DNA of 64,000 nt from DAOUBP01 sp034432655 (GTDB lineage: Bacteria; Chloroflexota; Anaerolineae; CG2-30-64-16): positions 1 to 64,000 of the forward strand of contig DAOUBP010000053.1 of NCBI GenBank assembly GCA_034432655.1. The letters run 5' to 3'. Of this stretch, positions 25,724-35,376 are shown one piece after another (positions within the stretch are counted from its first letter, which is position 1; each line of letters starts with the position of its first letter). The notes beneath the pieces are model-generated. The model was not told where the DNA came from. It did not search any database and was given only the letters and a program-made list of their open reading frames with translations. A program made the translations under genes and the position numbers.

Positions 25724-26818
25724 ATGTTACTGACCATCGTATCGTTCATCCTTGTGATGGGCGTGATCGTGTTTGTGCATGAGCTGGGCCATTTGGTGGC
25801 CGCCAAGCGCAGCGGCATTGTAGTTGAGGAGTTCGGGTTCGGGTTCCCGCCACGGTTGATCAAGTTGTTCGAGCGCGGCGGCACAGTGTACTCCATCAAC
25901 GCGATCCCCCTGGGCGGTTTTGCACGCATGAAGGGGGAGGATGATCCCACCGAGCCGGGCAGCTTTGCGGCGGCCTCCCGGCTGGCGCGCACGGTCACGC
26001 TGCTGGCCGGGCCGGGCATGAATTTCCTGTTGGCGATCGTGCTTTTCACCGGCCTGGCGCTGGTGGAAGGGGTGCCGGATACCAGCCGTCCTGCCACCAC
26101 AGTGTTGGATGTGCTCCCGGACTCCCCGGCGGCGGCAGCCGGCCTGCGGCCGGGCGACCAGCTGGTTGCGGCCGACGGCCTGCCCCTGAACAGCAACGAA
26201 GATGTGATCCGCTACACGTCAGCCAGGCCGAATCAGCCCGTGGTGTACACCATCCTGCGCAAGGCAAACGCGGAGCGGGACGGCGAACTGTTGACTTTCA
26301 CCATCATTCCCCGGCCAAATGAGCAGGGGCAGGGCAAGATCGGGGTTAGCCTGGGGCTGCCGACGCGGCCGGCTTCGCTCTTTGAAGCGGTCGGGCTGGG
26401 CTTTACCGCCACCGGCCGCTTGATTTACCTGACCTTTTCCATTCCCGCCAATTTGATCCGTGAGGGCAAGCCGATCTCCGATGTCGGGTTCATGGGCCCG
26501 GTGGGCATTGCGGCGACCACCGGCGTCGTGGTGCAAGAGGCCCAAGCCCGCGGCTCCCTGCTGATCCTGGTGAACTTCATTGCCGTGCTGAGCGTGGCGC
26601 TGGGCCTCACCAACCTGTTGCCGATCCCGGCCCTGGACGGCGGCCGGCTGCTCTTCATCGTGGTCGAGGTGATCCGGGGCCGGCGTGTCGAGCCGGCGCG
26701 CGAGGGCTTGATCCATCTCATCGGGTTCGGCCTGCTGTTGTTGCTGATTGCTGTTTTGAGCGTGCGTGAGATCGGCGCGCTGCTCAGCGGCAACCCGGTC
26801 GTGCCGGGCCTTTATTGA
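25724..26818 (+). CDS. rseP: RseP-type site-2 membrane metalloprotease (M50)
   Basis: 364 residues. The zinc site HELGH (19-23) is in the first helix, a PDZ domain spans about 120-205 (SPAAAAGLRPGDQLVAADGL), and the third ligand region NLLPIPALDGGR is in a later helix. Such proteases cut membrane-bound anti-sigma factors and leftover signal peptides. Start ATG 25724 follows AAGAGGAT. No anti-sigma target is adjacent, although several envelope genes follow in the same direction. Confidence 0.93.
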   Translation: MLLTIVSFILVMGVIVFVHELGHLVAAKRSGIVVEEFGFGFPPRLIKLFERGGTVYSINAIPLGGFARMKGEDDPTEPGSFAAASRLARTVTLLAGPGMNFLLAIVLFTGLALVEGVPDTSRPATTVLDVLPDSPAAAAGLRPGDQLVAADGLPLNSNEDVIRYTSARPNQPVVYTILRKANAERDGELLTFTIIPRPNEQGQGKIGVSLGLPTRPASLFEAVGLGFTATGRLIYLTFSIPANLIREGKPISDVGFMGPVGIAATTGVVVQEAQARGSLLILVNFIAVLSVALGLTNLLPIPALDGGRLLFIVVEVIRGRRVEPAREGLIHLIGFGLLLLLIAVLSVREIGALLSGNPVVPGLY

Positions 26819-26837
26819 CAGGGGATACATAGACGCT

Positions 26838-28079
26838 ATGAACTGCAGGCGTTGTGGTGCACCGCTGCATGAGGGCGTGGTGATCTGCCCGGAGTGCGGC
26901 GCGCGACAGCGACGGCGCTCGGCTTCGGTCCGCTGCGCCAGTTGCGGCAAAGGGGTTGCCGTGGGGTTACGGGTGTGCCCGCACTGCGGCCGTGATGTAC
27001 GGCCGGCCGGGCCACGCTGGGGCCTCTGGCTGGCGGGGGTGGTCGCGCTGGCGCTGTTCAGCCTGTGGGCGCTGGACAGGTTGCCCGTCGAGCGCGTGGT
27101 GGCCGAGGCCATCGCCCTGCGGGATCGGGTATCTGGCCTGGTGCAGGTGCTTGGGCCGGTAGTCAGCTCGCCGTCTTTGCTGGCCGCCGAGCCGCAGACC
27201 ACGCCCGCGCTGGTGGGCCTGCTCCCCGAGTCGCCCACACCGGAGCCCTTGCCGTCGCCGACAGCGTCGCCCACACCCGTTCCTCCCACACCGACTCCGG
27301 AGCCCACCGGGACACCCGAAGCGCCGGCGGCAGCCGAGACTCCCGTGACGGAGGCCACGCCGCAAGTCACAGAGACCCCAGGGCTGGCGTTGACACCTAC
27401 GGCCCGCGCGACCGCAGCACCCACGCCGACCCCATCCGCTACGCCTACTGCAACGCGCAGCCCGACCTTGCCGCCGCCGACGGCCACCCCGACGCGCTCC
27501 GGCGGCCGGGTCACCTATCGCGTTCAAGAGGGCGACACCCTGTCCACCATCGCCGCGCGTTACGGCATCACCTGGCAGGAGCTGGCAGCAGCCAATGGCT
27601 TGAACGCGCAATCCGTGCTGCGCATCGGCCAGGAGCTGGTTATCCCCCTGCCCGGCGCTGCCCTGATCCCCACGGCCACTGCGCGGCCGCGGCTCACCCC
27701 CACGCCCGTGCCACCGACCGCTACCCCGTTGCCGCAGCTGGCGGCTCCGGTTTTGAAAGACCCTGGCGATGGGGCCTCCTACAACGGCGGTGATGCGCTC
27801 GTGGAGCTCTCCTGGGGGCCAGTGGAGGGCGTGGGGCCGGAGGATCAGTATCTGGTAGTAGTCACCTGGGTTGAACAGGGGGCACCGATGGAGCATCGGT
27901 GGCGCACCACGGCCACCGGCACGCGGGTGCCACCCTGGCTGTGGGGCAAGGCGGACCAGCCGGCGCGCAAATACACCTGGTCGGTTCAGGTAGTACGGGT
28001 CACTACCGATGGCAAAGGGGGGGAACAGGTGATCCCCTTGAGCCCGCCGAGTCCAACGCGGGTGTTTTATTGGGGCTGA
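26838..28079 (+). CDS. double zinc-ribbon, single-TM, LysM protein
   Basis: 413 residues. Two zinc ribbons begin the protein (Cys3/6/17/20 and Cys33/36/47/50), then one membrane helix (about 57-75), a long Pro/Thr-rich linker, a LysM domain (VTYRVQEGDTLSTIAARYG ... LRIGQELVIPLP) and a beta-rich C-terminal domain of about 100 residues. The topology suggests cytosolic zinc ribbons and an outer LysM that grips peptidoglycan or another glycan. The C-terminal part resembles fibronectin-like modules but is not clearly assignable. Confidence 0.8.
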   Translation: MNCRRCGAPLHEGVVICPECGARQRRRSASVRCASCGKGVAVGLRVCPHCGRDVRPAGPRWGLWLAGVVALALFSLWALDRLPVERVVAEAIALRDRVSGLVQVLGPVVSSPSLLAAEPQTTPALVGLLPESPTPEPLPSPTASPTPVPPTPTPEPTGTPEAPAAAETPVTEATPQVTETPGLALTPTARATAAPTPTPSATPTATRSPTLPPPTATPTRSGGRVTYRVQEGDTLSTIAARYGITWQELAAANGLNAQSVLRIGQELVIPLPGAALIPTATARPRLTPTPVPPTATPLPQLAAPVLKDPGDGASYNGGDALVELSWGPVEGVGPEDQYLVVVTWVEQGAPMEHRWRTTATGTRVPPWLWGKADQPARKYTWSVQVVRVTTDGKGGEQVIPLSPPSPTRVFYWG

Positions 28080-28111
28080 TTGATCGTTCTTGAGCGGGGT
28101 TCGTACAGACC

Positions 28112-29344
28112 ATGTCGGAAAGTTTGCTTGCATTCCTGGAACTTTTGACCGATGAGAGCCGGCCGGTGCGCTCGATGAACCTGGCCGAGCTCTCCGATTT
28201 GACGCGGGGCCAGCTCATCACGTTCCGCGCGGCCTGGGACGCGCTCAGCCCGTCCCGGCGCCTGGAACTGATCAGCCACATGGTGGAGCAAGCCGAAGCC
28301 AACATCCATCTCAACTTTCATGCCATCTTGCGCTCCTGCCTGCAGGACGCCGACGCGCGCGTGCGCCAACTGGCGATCGAGGGGCTGTGGGAGGACGAGA
28401 AGACCAACCTGATCCAGCCACTGATTGACATGCTGCACGGTGATCCGGCGGTTGAGGTACGCGCGGCCGCGGCCATGTCGTTGGGGCGCTATGTCCTGTT
28501 GGGGGTCCTGGGCGAGATCGCCGAGGCGCCCGCGCAGCTCGCGGAGGCGGCGCTGCAGGCGGCCTGGAATCGCCTGAGCGAACCGGTGGAGGTGCGCCGC
28601 CGGGCGCTGGAGAGCCTGGCCTTCAGCACCAACCCGGCGCTGCGCCAGATGATCCGGGACGCGTACTATGACGAGGACGATTTGATGCGCCAGAGCGCGG
28701 TCTTCGCGATGGGGCGCAGCGCCGATGCCCGCTGGGCGCGCTACATCCTGGCCGAGCTGGATAGCCAGCAACCCGCCATGCGCTTCGAGTCCGCGGTGGC
28801 CGCGGGCGAGATCGGGCTGCGCGAGGCTGTTCAGCAGTTGATCCGCAGGCTGGATGACCCCGACAGCGGTGTGCGCGAGGCGGCCGCCACAGCGCTGGGC
28901 AAGATCGGCGGGCCGGCCGCGCGCCGCGCGCTGGAAGCTTTGCTGGACAGCGCGGATGAGGCCCTGGCGGCCGCGGCCGAGGACGCGCTGGATGAACTGG
29001 CCTTCAACAGCCAGGAACTGCCAAACCTGATGATGGATTACAGCGCCGACGATCGCCGGCCGCGCATGCGGATCGTGAGCGACACAGACGAGGCCGAGGC
29101 CGAAGCGCTCGCCGACTGGGAAGAAGATGAAGGGCAGCCGGTTCCCCCCCGGCGCCGACACCCCCTGGACGCCTTTGCCGTGGATGAGCTGGCAGAGCTA
29201 TACAACGATGAATTGGACACCGATGACGGTGACCTGGAGGCCGGGGAAGCAGACGGTTCGGCCTGGGACGATGATGAATGGGACGACGAGGATTGGGAGG
29301 ACGAGGACTGGGACGATGACGATGACGACGAGGACTGGCGGTAA
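28112..29344 (+). CDS. HEAT-repeat protein with very acidic tail
   Basis: 410 residues. From about 60 to 300 there are helical HEAT/PBS-lyase-type repeats (VRQLAIEGLWEDEKTNLIQP; VRAAAAMSLGRYV; VREAAATALGKIGGPAARRA). The last 100 residues are dominated by Asp and Glu and end in runs of D, E and W. HEAT scaffolds bind proteins; the tail could mimic nucleic acid or bind basic partners (inference). No enzyme motif. Confidence 0.7.
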   Translation: MSESLLAFLELLTDESRPVRSMNLAELSDLTRGQLITFRAAWDALSPSRRLELISHMVEQAEANIHLNFHAILRSCLQDADARVRQLAIEGLWEDEKTNLIQPLIDMLHGDPAVEVRAAAAMSLGRYVLLGVLGEIAEAPAQLAEAALQAAWNRLSEPVEVRRRALESLAFSTNPALRQMIRDAYYDEDDLMRQSAVFAMGRSADARWARYILAELDSQQPAMRFESAVAAGEIGLREAVQQLIRRLDDPDSGVREAAATALGKIGGPAARRALEALLDSADEALAAAAEDALDELAFNSQELPNLMMDYSADDRRPRMRIVSDTDEAEAEALADWEEDEGQPVPPRRRHPLDAFAVDELAELYNDELDTDDGDLEAGEADGSAWDDDEWDDEDWEDEDWDDDDDDEDWR

Positions 29345-29392
29345 CTGATCTGCACCGGGCACTGACATCAGCTTTCTTACGAGCAGCACCGG

Positions 29393-30298
29393 ATGTTTTT
29401 CAGCATTTTCAACGCAGTCTTGCTGCCGTTGGTGATCATCGCCAGCCTGGCCTTCATGCTGGCGCGTTTCACGGGGGTCAGCCCGAAGCCCCTTTCCAGG
29501 GCGGCGTTCTACTTGTTCAACCCGTCCCTGGCCTTTGTATCGTTCGCCAGCACCGCTCTGGCGCCCCAACTGCTGGGCCGCCTGATGCTGTTGAAGCTGC
29601 TCGTCTTCCTGGTGATGTTGCCGCTGGCCAGTTTCACCGCCAGGAAGCTCAAGTTGCCGGCGGCTGCCAGCAGCGCGTTTGTGCTCTCGGTGATGCTGGC
29701 CAATTCGGGCAACTACGGCCTGTCGGTGACCGAATATGCTTTCGGCAAAGAGGGGCTGGCTCTGGCGGTGATCTGCTATGTGACCGATAACATGCTGGCC
29801 AATTCGGCCGGTGTTTACATCGCCGCGCGCGGCCGTGCCAGCATCGGCCAGGCGCTCAAACAGATGTTGCAGAACCCGGCCCTTTACACCGTCGTGCTGG
29901 GCATTGCGACGCACCAGCTCGGCTGGCAGGTGCCCCTCCCCCTCTGGCGGGCGGCAGAATCGCTCAGCCGGGCGGCTGTGCCCACCATGTTGACAGTGCT
30001 GGGGATGCAACTGGCACAGCTGCCGTCGGTGCGCAATCACTGGCAGGCGGTCGGCCTGGCGTCGGTGCTGCGCCTCATCGTCGCGCCGGGCGTGGCAGCG
30101 CTCCTGGTGATCCCACTGGGCCTGACCGGCCTGGCGCGGCAGGTAGCCATCCTGGAGACGGCTGTGCCCACCGCAGTGATCACCAGCATCATCGCCAGCC
30201 AATACGAATCCGAACCGGCCTTCGTAGCCAGCGCAGTGCTGATCTCCTCGCTGGCCAGCCTGCTGACAGTAACGGCCCTTTTGACCTGGATTACATGA
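29393..30298 (+). CDS. AEC-family (auxin efflux carrier-like) transporter
   Basis: 301 residues with about ten helices in two halves. The N-terminal half has FYLFNPSLAFVSFAS and the middle AVICYVTDNMLANSAGVYIA, typical of the Mem_trans/AEC family of secondary carriers for organic acids or similar anions. The substrate cannot be told. The stop is one base from the start of the TPR gene. Confidence 0.8.
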   Translation: MFFSIFNAVLLPLVIIASLAFMLARFTGVSPKPLSRAAFYLFNPSLAFVSFASTALAPQLLGRLMLLKLLVFLVMLPLASFTARKLKLPAAASSAFVLSVMLANSGNYGLSVTEYAFGKEGLALAVICYVTDNMLANSAGVYIAARGRASIGQALKQMLQNPALYTVVLGIATHQLGWQVPLPLWRAAESLSRAAVPTMLTVLGMQLAQLPSVRNHWQAVGLASVLRLIVAPGVAALLVIPLGLTGLARQVAILETAVPTAVITSIIASQYESEPAFVASAVLISSLASLLTVTALLTWIT

Positions 30299-30299
30299 C

Positions 30300-30884
30300 A
30301 TGAGCAAACGACGCGGTCCGCAAATGCCCAAGTCTGCCTCAGATCCGACGCCGGCTGAGCGCCGGACACCGACCGATGTCGCCGAGCGTGTGCGCCGCCT
30401 GGTGAGCGAGGGCGCGCGCCTGCTGGCAGCCAGGCGCCCGGGTGAGGCGCTCCCCTTGCTGGCCGAAGCGTGGGAGTTGGACCCGCACAACGCGGCCACG
30501 GCTATCAACCTGGGGGGCGCCTACATCTTGCAGGGCAAGTACAGGCGGGCGGTTCCCGTGTTGGAGGAGGCGGCCAGGCTGGAGCCGGACAACCCCATGG
30601 TGTGGACTAACCTGGCCGCCGCGTATCTGGGCCGGCTGTCATTGTCCTCGCCGGAACAACAGGAGCAGGCCATCGCCGCCTATGAGCGGGTGCTGACCCT
30701 GGATCCGCGCACTCCCCATGTGCACTACAACCTGGGGCTGATCTACCTGGAGCGTCGGGACCTGGCGCGCGCCGCCGCGTGCTTCCACGAGGCCCTGCTG
30801 ACTGACCCGGCCGACCGCGATGCGCAGTTCTGGCTGGACAAGATCGCACGGGGCGACCTGGACGCGCCGGAGAAGGTGGGTTAA
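30300..30884 (+). CDS. tetratricopeptide-repeat protein
   Basis: 194 residues. Three or four TPRs are readable (ALPLLAEAWELDPHNAATAI; AVPVLEEAARLEPDNPMVW; AIAAYERVLTLDPRTPHVHY; AAACFHEALLTDPADRDAQF). No signal peptide, so it is probably a cytosolic adaptor. It is tightly packed between the AEC and FecR-like genes. Confidence 0.8.
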   Translation: MSKRRGPQMPKSASDPTPAERRTPTDVAERVRRLVSEGARLLAARRPGEALPLLAEAWELDPHNAATAINLGGAYILQGKYRRAVPVLEEAARLEPDNPMVWTNLAAAYLGRLSLSSPEQQEQAIAAYERVLTLDPRTPHVHYNLGLIYLERRDLARAAACFHEALLTDPADRDAQFWLDKIARGDLDAPEKVG

Positions 30885-30889
30885 ACCCC

Positions 30890-32116
30890 ATGATGATGTG
30901 GCGTCAGAATCCCACCCGGGTTGCCTGGGCCGTCCTGCTGACCAGTTTCTTGCTTTGTTGCTTGTTGGCGGTCGGGGTGCCGCTGGGCACGCGCAGTTTC
31001 TTCCTCCACGCCACGCGCAGCAAGACCGCTTTTGTCGAGTCCACCCAGGGCACCATCCAGCTCTGGCAGCCAGACGCGACGGACCCACGCGCGGTGACAG
31101 AGCGCCGTCCGGTGGTCGAGCGCAGCCGCCTGATGACCGATGCGACGGCGAAGGGGGTGTTGACACTGGCCGCGGATGAGACGGGCGGCCGCGTGGTGGT
31201 CACTCTGCAACTTTCGCCCGGGACTGCCATCAGCCTGGATCGCGCGCGCTCTCCTCGCTTCGCGGTGAGCCCGGATCCCCATCAGGTGAAACTGACGCTC
31301 CAGGAAGGACGTCTTTTCATCACCGCCCAACGCCCCGAGGACCGTGACCTGTCCCTGGAGGTCTCCACGCCCCACGCCTTGATCACCCTGGGCAACGGCA
31401 CTTTCGACTTGATCGTGGACAAGAGCCAGACTCAGGTGCGGGTGCGTTCGGGGGCTGCCCAGGTAGCAGCGGCCGGCCAGGCGGTCAATGCCGGCGCCGG
31501 TCAGCGGGTCAACGTGGCTGCCGGTTTGCGGCCGGCCTTGCCGGTGCCGGACACCGTGAACCTGGTGTTGAACGGAGCCTTTGAGACCGACCTGGCGCCG
31601 CTATGGGAGGTCTACACCGAGGTCAAGCCAGGGCATCAGCCCGGGCAGGCCACCCTGGTGGAGGACGAACGCCGTCGAGCTGTTCGCTTCAGCCGGCGCG
31701 AGGAGGACGGCGTGCCGAACCGGGTTGGCATCACACAGCAGGTGAATCGTGATGTTCAGAATTACGATTCGCTGACCCTGGAGCTGGATTTGAAGATCCG
31801 CTACCAGAGCGTGCCCGGCGGCGGTGAACGGGCCTCCGAGTACCCGGTGATGATTGACCTGTTCTACACCGATATCTACGGGAAAGACTTGCACTGGTAT
31901 CAGGGCTTCTACAGCCCCTACCAAAACCTGCCCCCCAACTATCTCCCGCCCACCGGCGAGACGGTCCCCCTGGGGGTCTGGTATACCTACGAGTCGCCCA
32001 ACCTCTTCGAGCTGCTCAGTGCCACGCGACCGGCGCAGATCAACAGCATCAGCATCTACGCGACCGGCCATGACTACGAGAGTTATGTCGCCAATATCGC
32101 CCTGACGGTGCGCTGA
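30890..32116 (+). CDS. FecR-like single-pass membrane protein
   Basis: 408 residues. One N-terminal membrane helix (about 10-32) precedes a FecR-like beta domain (about 45-210) with FITAQRPEDRDLSLEVSTPH and GNGTFDLIVDKSQTQVRVRS. The C-terminal 190 residues look like a jelly-roll/carbohydrate-binding-type module (NLVLNGAFETDLAPLWEVYT). FecR domains often sense or scaffold at the envelope; no sigma factor is nearby. Three consecutive ATGs mark the start. Confidence 0.7.
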   Translation: MMMWRQNPTRVAWAVLLTSFLLCCLLAVGVPLGTRSFFLHATRSKTAFVESTQGTIQLWQPDATDPRAVTERRPVVERSRLMTDATAKGVLTLAADETGGRVVVTLQLSPGTAISLDRARSPRFAVSPDPHQVKLTLQEGRLFITAQRPEDRDLSLEVSTPHALITLGNGTFDLIVDKSQTQVRVRSGAAQVAAAGQAVNAGAGQRVNVAAGLRPALPVPDTVNLVLNGAFETDLAPLWEVYTEVKPGHQPGQATLVEDERRRAVRFSRREEDGVPNRVGITQQVNRDVQNYDSLTLELDLKIRYQSVPGGGERASEYPVMIDLFYTDIYGKDLHWYQGFYSPYQNLPPNYLPPTGETVPLGVWYTYESPNLFELLSATRPAQINSISIYATGHDYESYVANIALTVR

Positions 32117-32122
32117 ACCGCG

Positions 32123-34015
32123 ATGGACGGGCCCTCTTTATTTTCAGGACAGATGCCACATGCGGCGCTGGCGGCACCGGTGCGAAGCCTCCCTGTGGGA
32201 CAACAGATGAGGATGCCCACCGGACTCAAGACTGTGCGCAGCCCCCTTTCAGGGTCGGGTGTTTTCTCCCATCACGCGGCCGACCGGCTAACCAGAAAGA
32301 AAACTGGCGCACAACCTCGAGCCCAGGTCGGCGGTCGGCTATCTTTTATACAGCGGCTGAAGCCTGTCTGGCCATTACTCCTGGCGTTGCTCGTGTTCCT
32401 GAGCCTGAGCGCCTATCAGCTTCACTTGCCGGGCCTGCACTACGACGAAGCGAAAGAGGCCGGCTTGAACGCCATGCAGTTGCTGCTGGGCCAGCCGGTG
32501 ACCGCGTTTCGCGACGCGACCGTCCAGATCGGCCCCTGGCGCGTCCCCCTGATGGTACAGGATTATATCGGGGCGTTGAATGTGGCCCTGGCTATCCCCT
32601 TCCTGGCGGTCGGCGGGATCAACCCCGTCGCATTGCGCTGGTTGCCCCTGACCATCGCCGCGTTGACACTGATCTGCACCTGGCAGGTGGCCCGCCGGCT
32701 GGGCAGCAGGGCCGCCGCCAGCGCAGCCGTCTGGTTGCTGGCGGTCAATCCTTCTTTTGTCTTCTGGAGCCGACAGGGAATCTTCGTGACCAATTTGACC
32801 GCCTTGTTGTTCCTGGCAAGCCTGTGGACGGGGCTGCGTTGGTGGGAGGCGCGCCGGCCGCGCGACTTGTGGCTGACGGCATTCCTGTGGGGCTTGGGGA
32901 TCTACGCCAAACTGCTGTTCGTTTGGGCCATCGGCGCCATGATCCTGGTCGCCGTTGGGGCGTGGTTATTGGGGGCGGGAAGCTGGAAGGGGAATCCCCG
33001 GGGCACACCTCGCTCAAGCCTGACTGCGATCTTAGCTATCGCCTCAGCCCTCTTCCTGCTTCCGCTGACGCCTCTGATCCTGTTCAACCTGCGCACCGGT
33101 GGCACCCTGGCCTCGGTGTTCGGCAACCTGGGCCGCTCGTATTACGGCGTGGACAACAGCGCCTATCTGGCCAATTTGGGCACGCGGCTCACTCAGGTGG
33201 GCTCACTGCTCCGGGGGGATCACTTCTGGTATCTCGGCGAGCGCTACGCAAACCCGTGGGCCGTCTGGCTGGCGATTGCGCTGTTGGTGCTGGGCTTGCT
33301 GGCCTGGGCCGGGATGCGGGTTCCTGGGCGGCACGTCCTCCCTGCTTTTGTGCTCTCCCTGGCCTTGTTGGCGTTCATGGTGGCGCAAAGCGCGTTCACC
33401 GTCAGCGACCTGTTCATCACCCACTACGCGATCCTGTTGCCGCTGGTGCCGTTGACGGCCGGTCTGGCGTTCGGCGCGGCGTGGCAAAACCTTGGTAGTG
33501 CCGACTTCAGCCGGCAGGTGGAACGGCTAAAGCCGTTCCTACCGGGTTTGGCGTTGCTCGTCGTGCTCGCATGGGCCGGATCCGACGCGTGGACGACCCT
33601 CCGCTATCATCGCATCCTTAGCATCACCGGCGGTTACGGCGCGCATTCAGAGGCCATCGGCCGGCTGGCCGGGTATCTGGCTGAAAAGGGCTACACCGCA
33701 CCGGTCATGCTGGACTGGGGCATAGATGCGCCGGTGCGTTTTCTCACGGCCGGCCGCGTAAACCCCATCGAGGTCTTCGGCTACGACCGCCTGGATGCGC
33801 CTGATCCCGGTTTCGCCGACCGGATCGCACCCTGGCTGGCCGATAACAACACCGTCTTTGTGGGTCCGGCGCCGGAGAGGGCTGTCTTTCGCGGCCGGGT
33901 AGAGGCGATGGCGGCCCTCGCCAGCCAACACAACCGCCTTTGGCTGCAAGAGGCCTGGTTCATGCAGCGGAGCGGAGAGGTGTTGTTCATCATCTACCGC
34001 TCCATCCCTCAGTGA
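32123..34015 (+). CDS. GT39-type membrane glycosyltransferase (2)
   Basis: 630 residues. After a hydrophilic leader come about eleven helices; the first loop has LHYDEAKEAGLNAMQLLLG, with the Asp-Glu pair expected of GT39/PMT enzymes. Residues about 27-71 are encoded by a repeat (32201-32335) shared with the YfhO gene, and about 456-474 by an inverted palindromic element (33490-33542). The start is uncertain: ATG 32123 gives the full leader, but ATG 32207 or 32213 inside the repeat would also serve. Probably adds sugars to secreted proteins or polymers. Confidence 0.8.
   Translation: MDGPSLFSGQMPHAALAAPVRSLPVGQQMRMPTGLKTVRSPLSGSGVFSHHAADRLTRKKTGAQPRAQVGGRLSFIQRLKPVWPLLLALLVFLSLSAYQLHLPGLHYDEAKEAGLNAMQLLLGQPVTAFRDATVQIGPWRVPLMVQDYIGALNVALAIPFLAVGGINPVALRWLPLTIAALTLICTWQVARRLGSRAAASAAVWLLAVNPSFVFWSRQGIFVTNLTALLFLASLWTGLRWWEARRPRDLWLTAFLWGLGIYAKLLFVWAIGAMILVAVGAWLLGAGSWKGNPRGTPRSSLTAILAIASALFLLPLTPLILFNLRTGGTLASVFGNLGRSYYGVDNSAYLANLGTRLTQVGSLLRGDHFWYLGERYANPWAVWLAIALLVLGLLAWAGMRVPGRHVLPAFVLSLALLAFMVAQSAFTVSDLFITHYAILLPLVPLTAGLAFGAAWQNLGSADFSRQVERLKPFLPGLALLVVLAWAGSDAWTTLRYHRILSITGGYGAHSEAIGRLAGYLAEKGYTAPVMLDWGIDAPVRFLTAGRVNPIEVFGYDRLDAPDPGFADRIAPWLADNNTVFVGPAPERAVFRGRVEAMAALASQHNRLWLQEAWFMQRSGEVLFIIYRSIPQ
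32201..32335 (+). repeat. dispersed repeat copy B in the 5' end of the second GT39 gene
   Basis: Matches 2841-2974, sharing GCGCAGCCCCCTTTCAGGGT and long flanking identity, but is read in another frame. Confidence 0.75.
33490..33542 (-). repeat. inverted copy of the palindromic element inside the second GT39 gene
   Basis: CCTTGGTAGTGCCGACTTCAG and GAACGGCT-AA-AGCCGTTC (33521-33538) match the reverse complement of 2234-2290. The frame remains open through it. Confidence 0.65.
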
Positions 34016-34020
34016 TACGA

Positions 34021-35208
34021 TCACGCCAACCGGCGGGCTGCCCGCCAGAGGATGAATGCCGCCAGGGCAGCCGCGGCCGCCGAGGTCCACGCGTTGAGGG
34101 ACAGGCCGCCGGCCTCCCACAGGCGCGGCCCTGTCTGTGACGCAAAGACGCGGCCCAACGACATCACCCCCGCACTGAATGCCATCAACATGGCCCTGGC
34201 GTTGGGGGCGAGCTCCGAGAGCAAGGGCAACAGGCTCACCAGGCTGAACTCGAACGACAGAAACACCAGCACCATCCCGGCCAGCGCAGCCCCCAGCGTT
34301 CCCGCCAGGCGCGGCAGCAGCAAGTAAGCCACCATGTTCAACACCAGGCCGGCCAGCACCGCCCGTCGTTTGCCCAGCCGGTCCACAAAACCGGCCGACG
34401 CCAGCTCTCCGGTCAGCTCGGCCAGGCTGATGCCTATTGACGCCACACCCAGGGCGGTAACGGACAGGTTGAAGTCCTGCTCCATCCACGCGCCGTAGAC
34501 GATAAACACGTTCTCGTTGGCGGCTACCAACAGGAAAGGGATGCTCAGGATCATGGCAATGCGGAGCAGACGGCCCCGGTTGTGGGATAAAGTGGCCAGG
34601 CTCAGGCGCGCGGGCCTCAGAGCTGGCTGAGGGCTGCCACAGCGGGGGCAAAGGCGCCACAGCGCGGCCAGGCCAAGCGCAGCCAACCCGGCCAGGATGC
34701 CAAACGGCGCGCGCCAGCCCGCGGCCGCAATGATGAAGCCGGCTGCCGGCACCCCGATGAACCACGACATGGACCAGGGCAGCTCAAGGATGCCCATGAC
34801 GCGGCCGCGACGTTCGTAGGGCACGGTGTTGCCCACATAGGCCTGCATGGCCGGGTCGAAGCTGGCTTTGCTGAAACCCAGCAGCGCGAACCCGATCAAA
34901 GCCCAGCCAAAAGCCGGCGATGCGACGATCAGGAGCCCGCCTGCCACCATGGCGGTCAGCCCCACCAGCATCATCCGGCGCTGCCCATACCGGTCGGCCA
35001 GGAAGCCGTACAGCGGCCCCACTGCGCTGATCAGCCCGCGCACGGCAAACAGCAGGCTGGCGGTCTCCAGCGACACGCCCAGCCCACGGCTGATGGCCGG
35101 CAGGAAGGGATAGACGATGCGCATGGGGATGTTGATCACCGTGCGGGCAAGCAACATCACGGCCAGGGTACGCGGAGCGTCGGCGCGATCAGGCGGGTGA
35201 GCGGACAA
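34021..35208 (-). CDS. major facilitator superfamily transporter
   Basis: 395 residues with twelve helices. The loop 2-3 motif GFLADRYGQRRMMLVG is the MFS motif A, and the second half has a matching VDRLGKRRAVLAG. Likely a drug or metabolite exporter; substrate unknown. The start is TTG 35208, six bases after GAGGT. It is divergent from the DUF3048 gene across a palindromic repeat. Confidence 0.85.
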   Translation of the reverse strand: MSAHPPDRADAPRTLAVMLLARTVINIPMRIVYPFLPAISRGLGVSLETASLLFAVRGLISAVGPLYGFLADRYGQRRMMLVGLTAMVAGGLLIVASPAFGWALIGFALLGFSKASFDPAMQAYVGNTVPYERRGRVMGILELPWSMSWFIGVPAAGFIIAAAGWRAPFGILAGLAALGLAALWRLCPRCGSPQPALRPARLSLATLSHNRGRLLRIAMILSIPFLLVAANENVFIVYGAWMEQDFNLSVTALGVASIGISLAELTGELASAGFVDRLGKRRAVLAGLVLNMVAYLLLPRLAGTLGAALAGMVLVFLSFEFSLVSLLPLLSELAPNARAMLMAFSAGVMSLGRVFASQTGPRLWEAGGLSLNAWTSAAAAALAAFILWRAARRLA

Positions 35209-35223
35209 CGAATACCTCAGAGA

Positions 35224-35256
35224 CTGTAAGGCAACTCCTGCGGAGTTGCCTTACAG
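35224..35256. repeat. perfect 15-base-stem palindrome
   Basis: CTGTAAGGCAACTCC-TGC-GGAGTTGCCTTACAG. It sits between two divergent genes, so it is not a simple terminator. The core recurs at 3626, 44347 and 59314. Confidence 0.8.
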
Positions 35257-35309
35257 TATACCGGCAGCGATGCCAGGGCGGCAAATTCCTGCTGCACGGC
35301 CGATTTGTG

Positions 35310-35315
35310 TATAAT
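35310..35315 (+). promoter_or_regulatory. -10 hexamer upstream of the DUF3048 lipoprotein
   Basis: A perfect TATAAT 62 bases before the GTG start; the -35 side (TTCCTG, 35286-35291) is weak. Confidence 0.45.
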
Positions 35316-35376
35316 GTGATCGCCGGCCCGCACGTGCAGAGCCGGCATTATGCTCATTTTGTGGAGGATTCGGCAC

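Noticed and set aside
30890..32116. FecR-sigma factor signalling pair
   Set aside because: No ECF sigma factor or TonB receptor gene is next to either FecR-like gene (30890 or 50578).
35224..35256. Rho-independent terminator
   Set aside because: It lies between two divergent starts and has no U tract, so there is no transcript for it to end.
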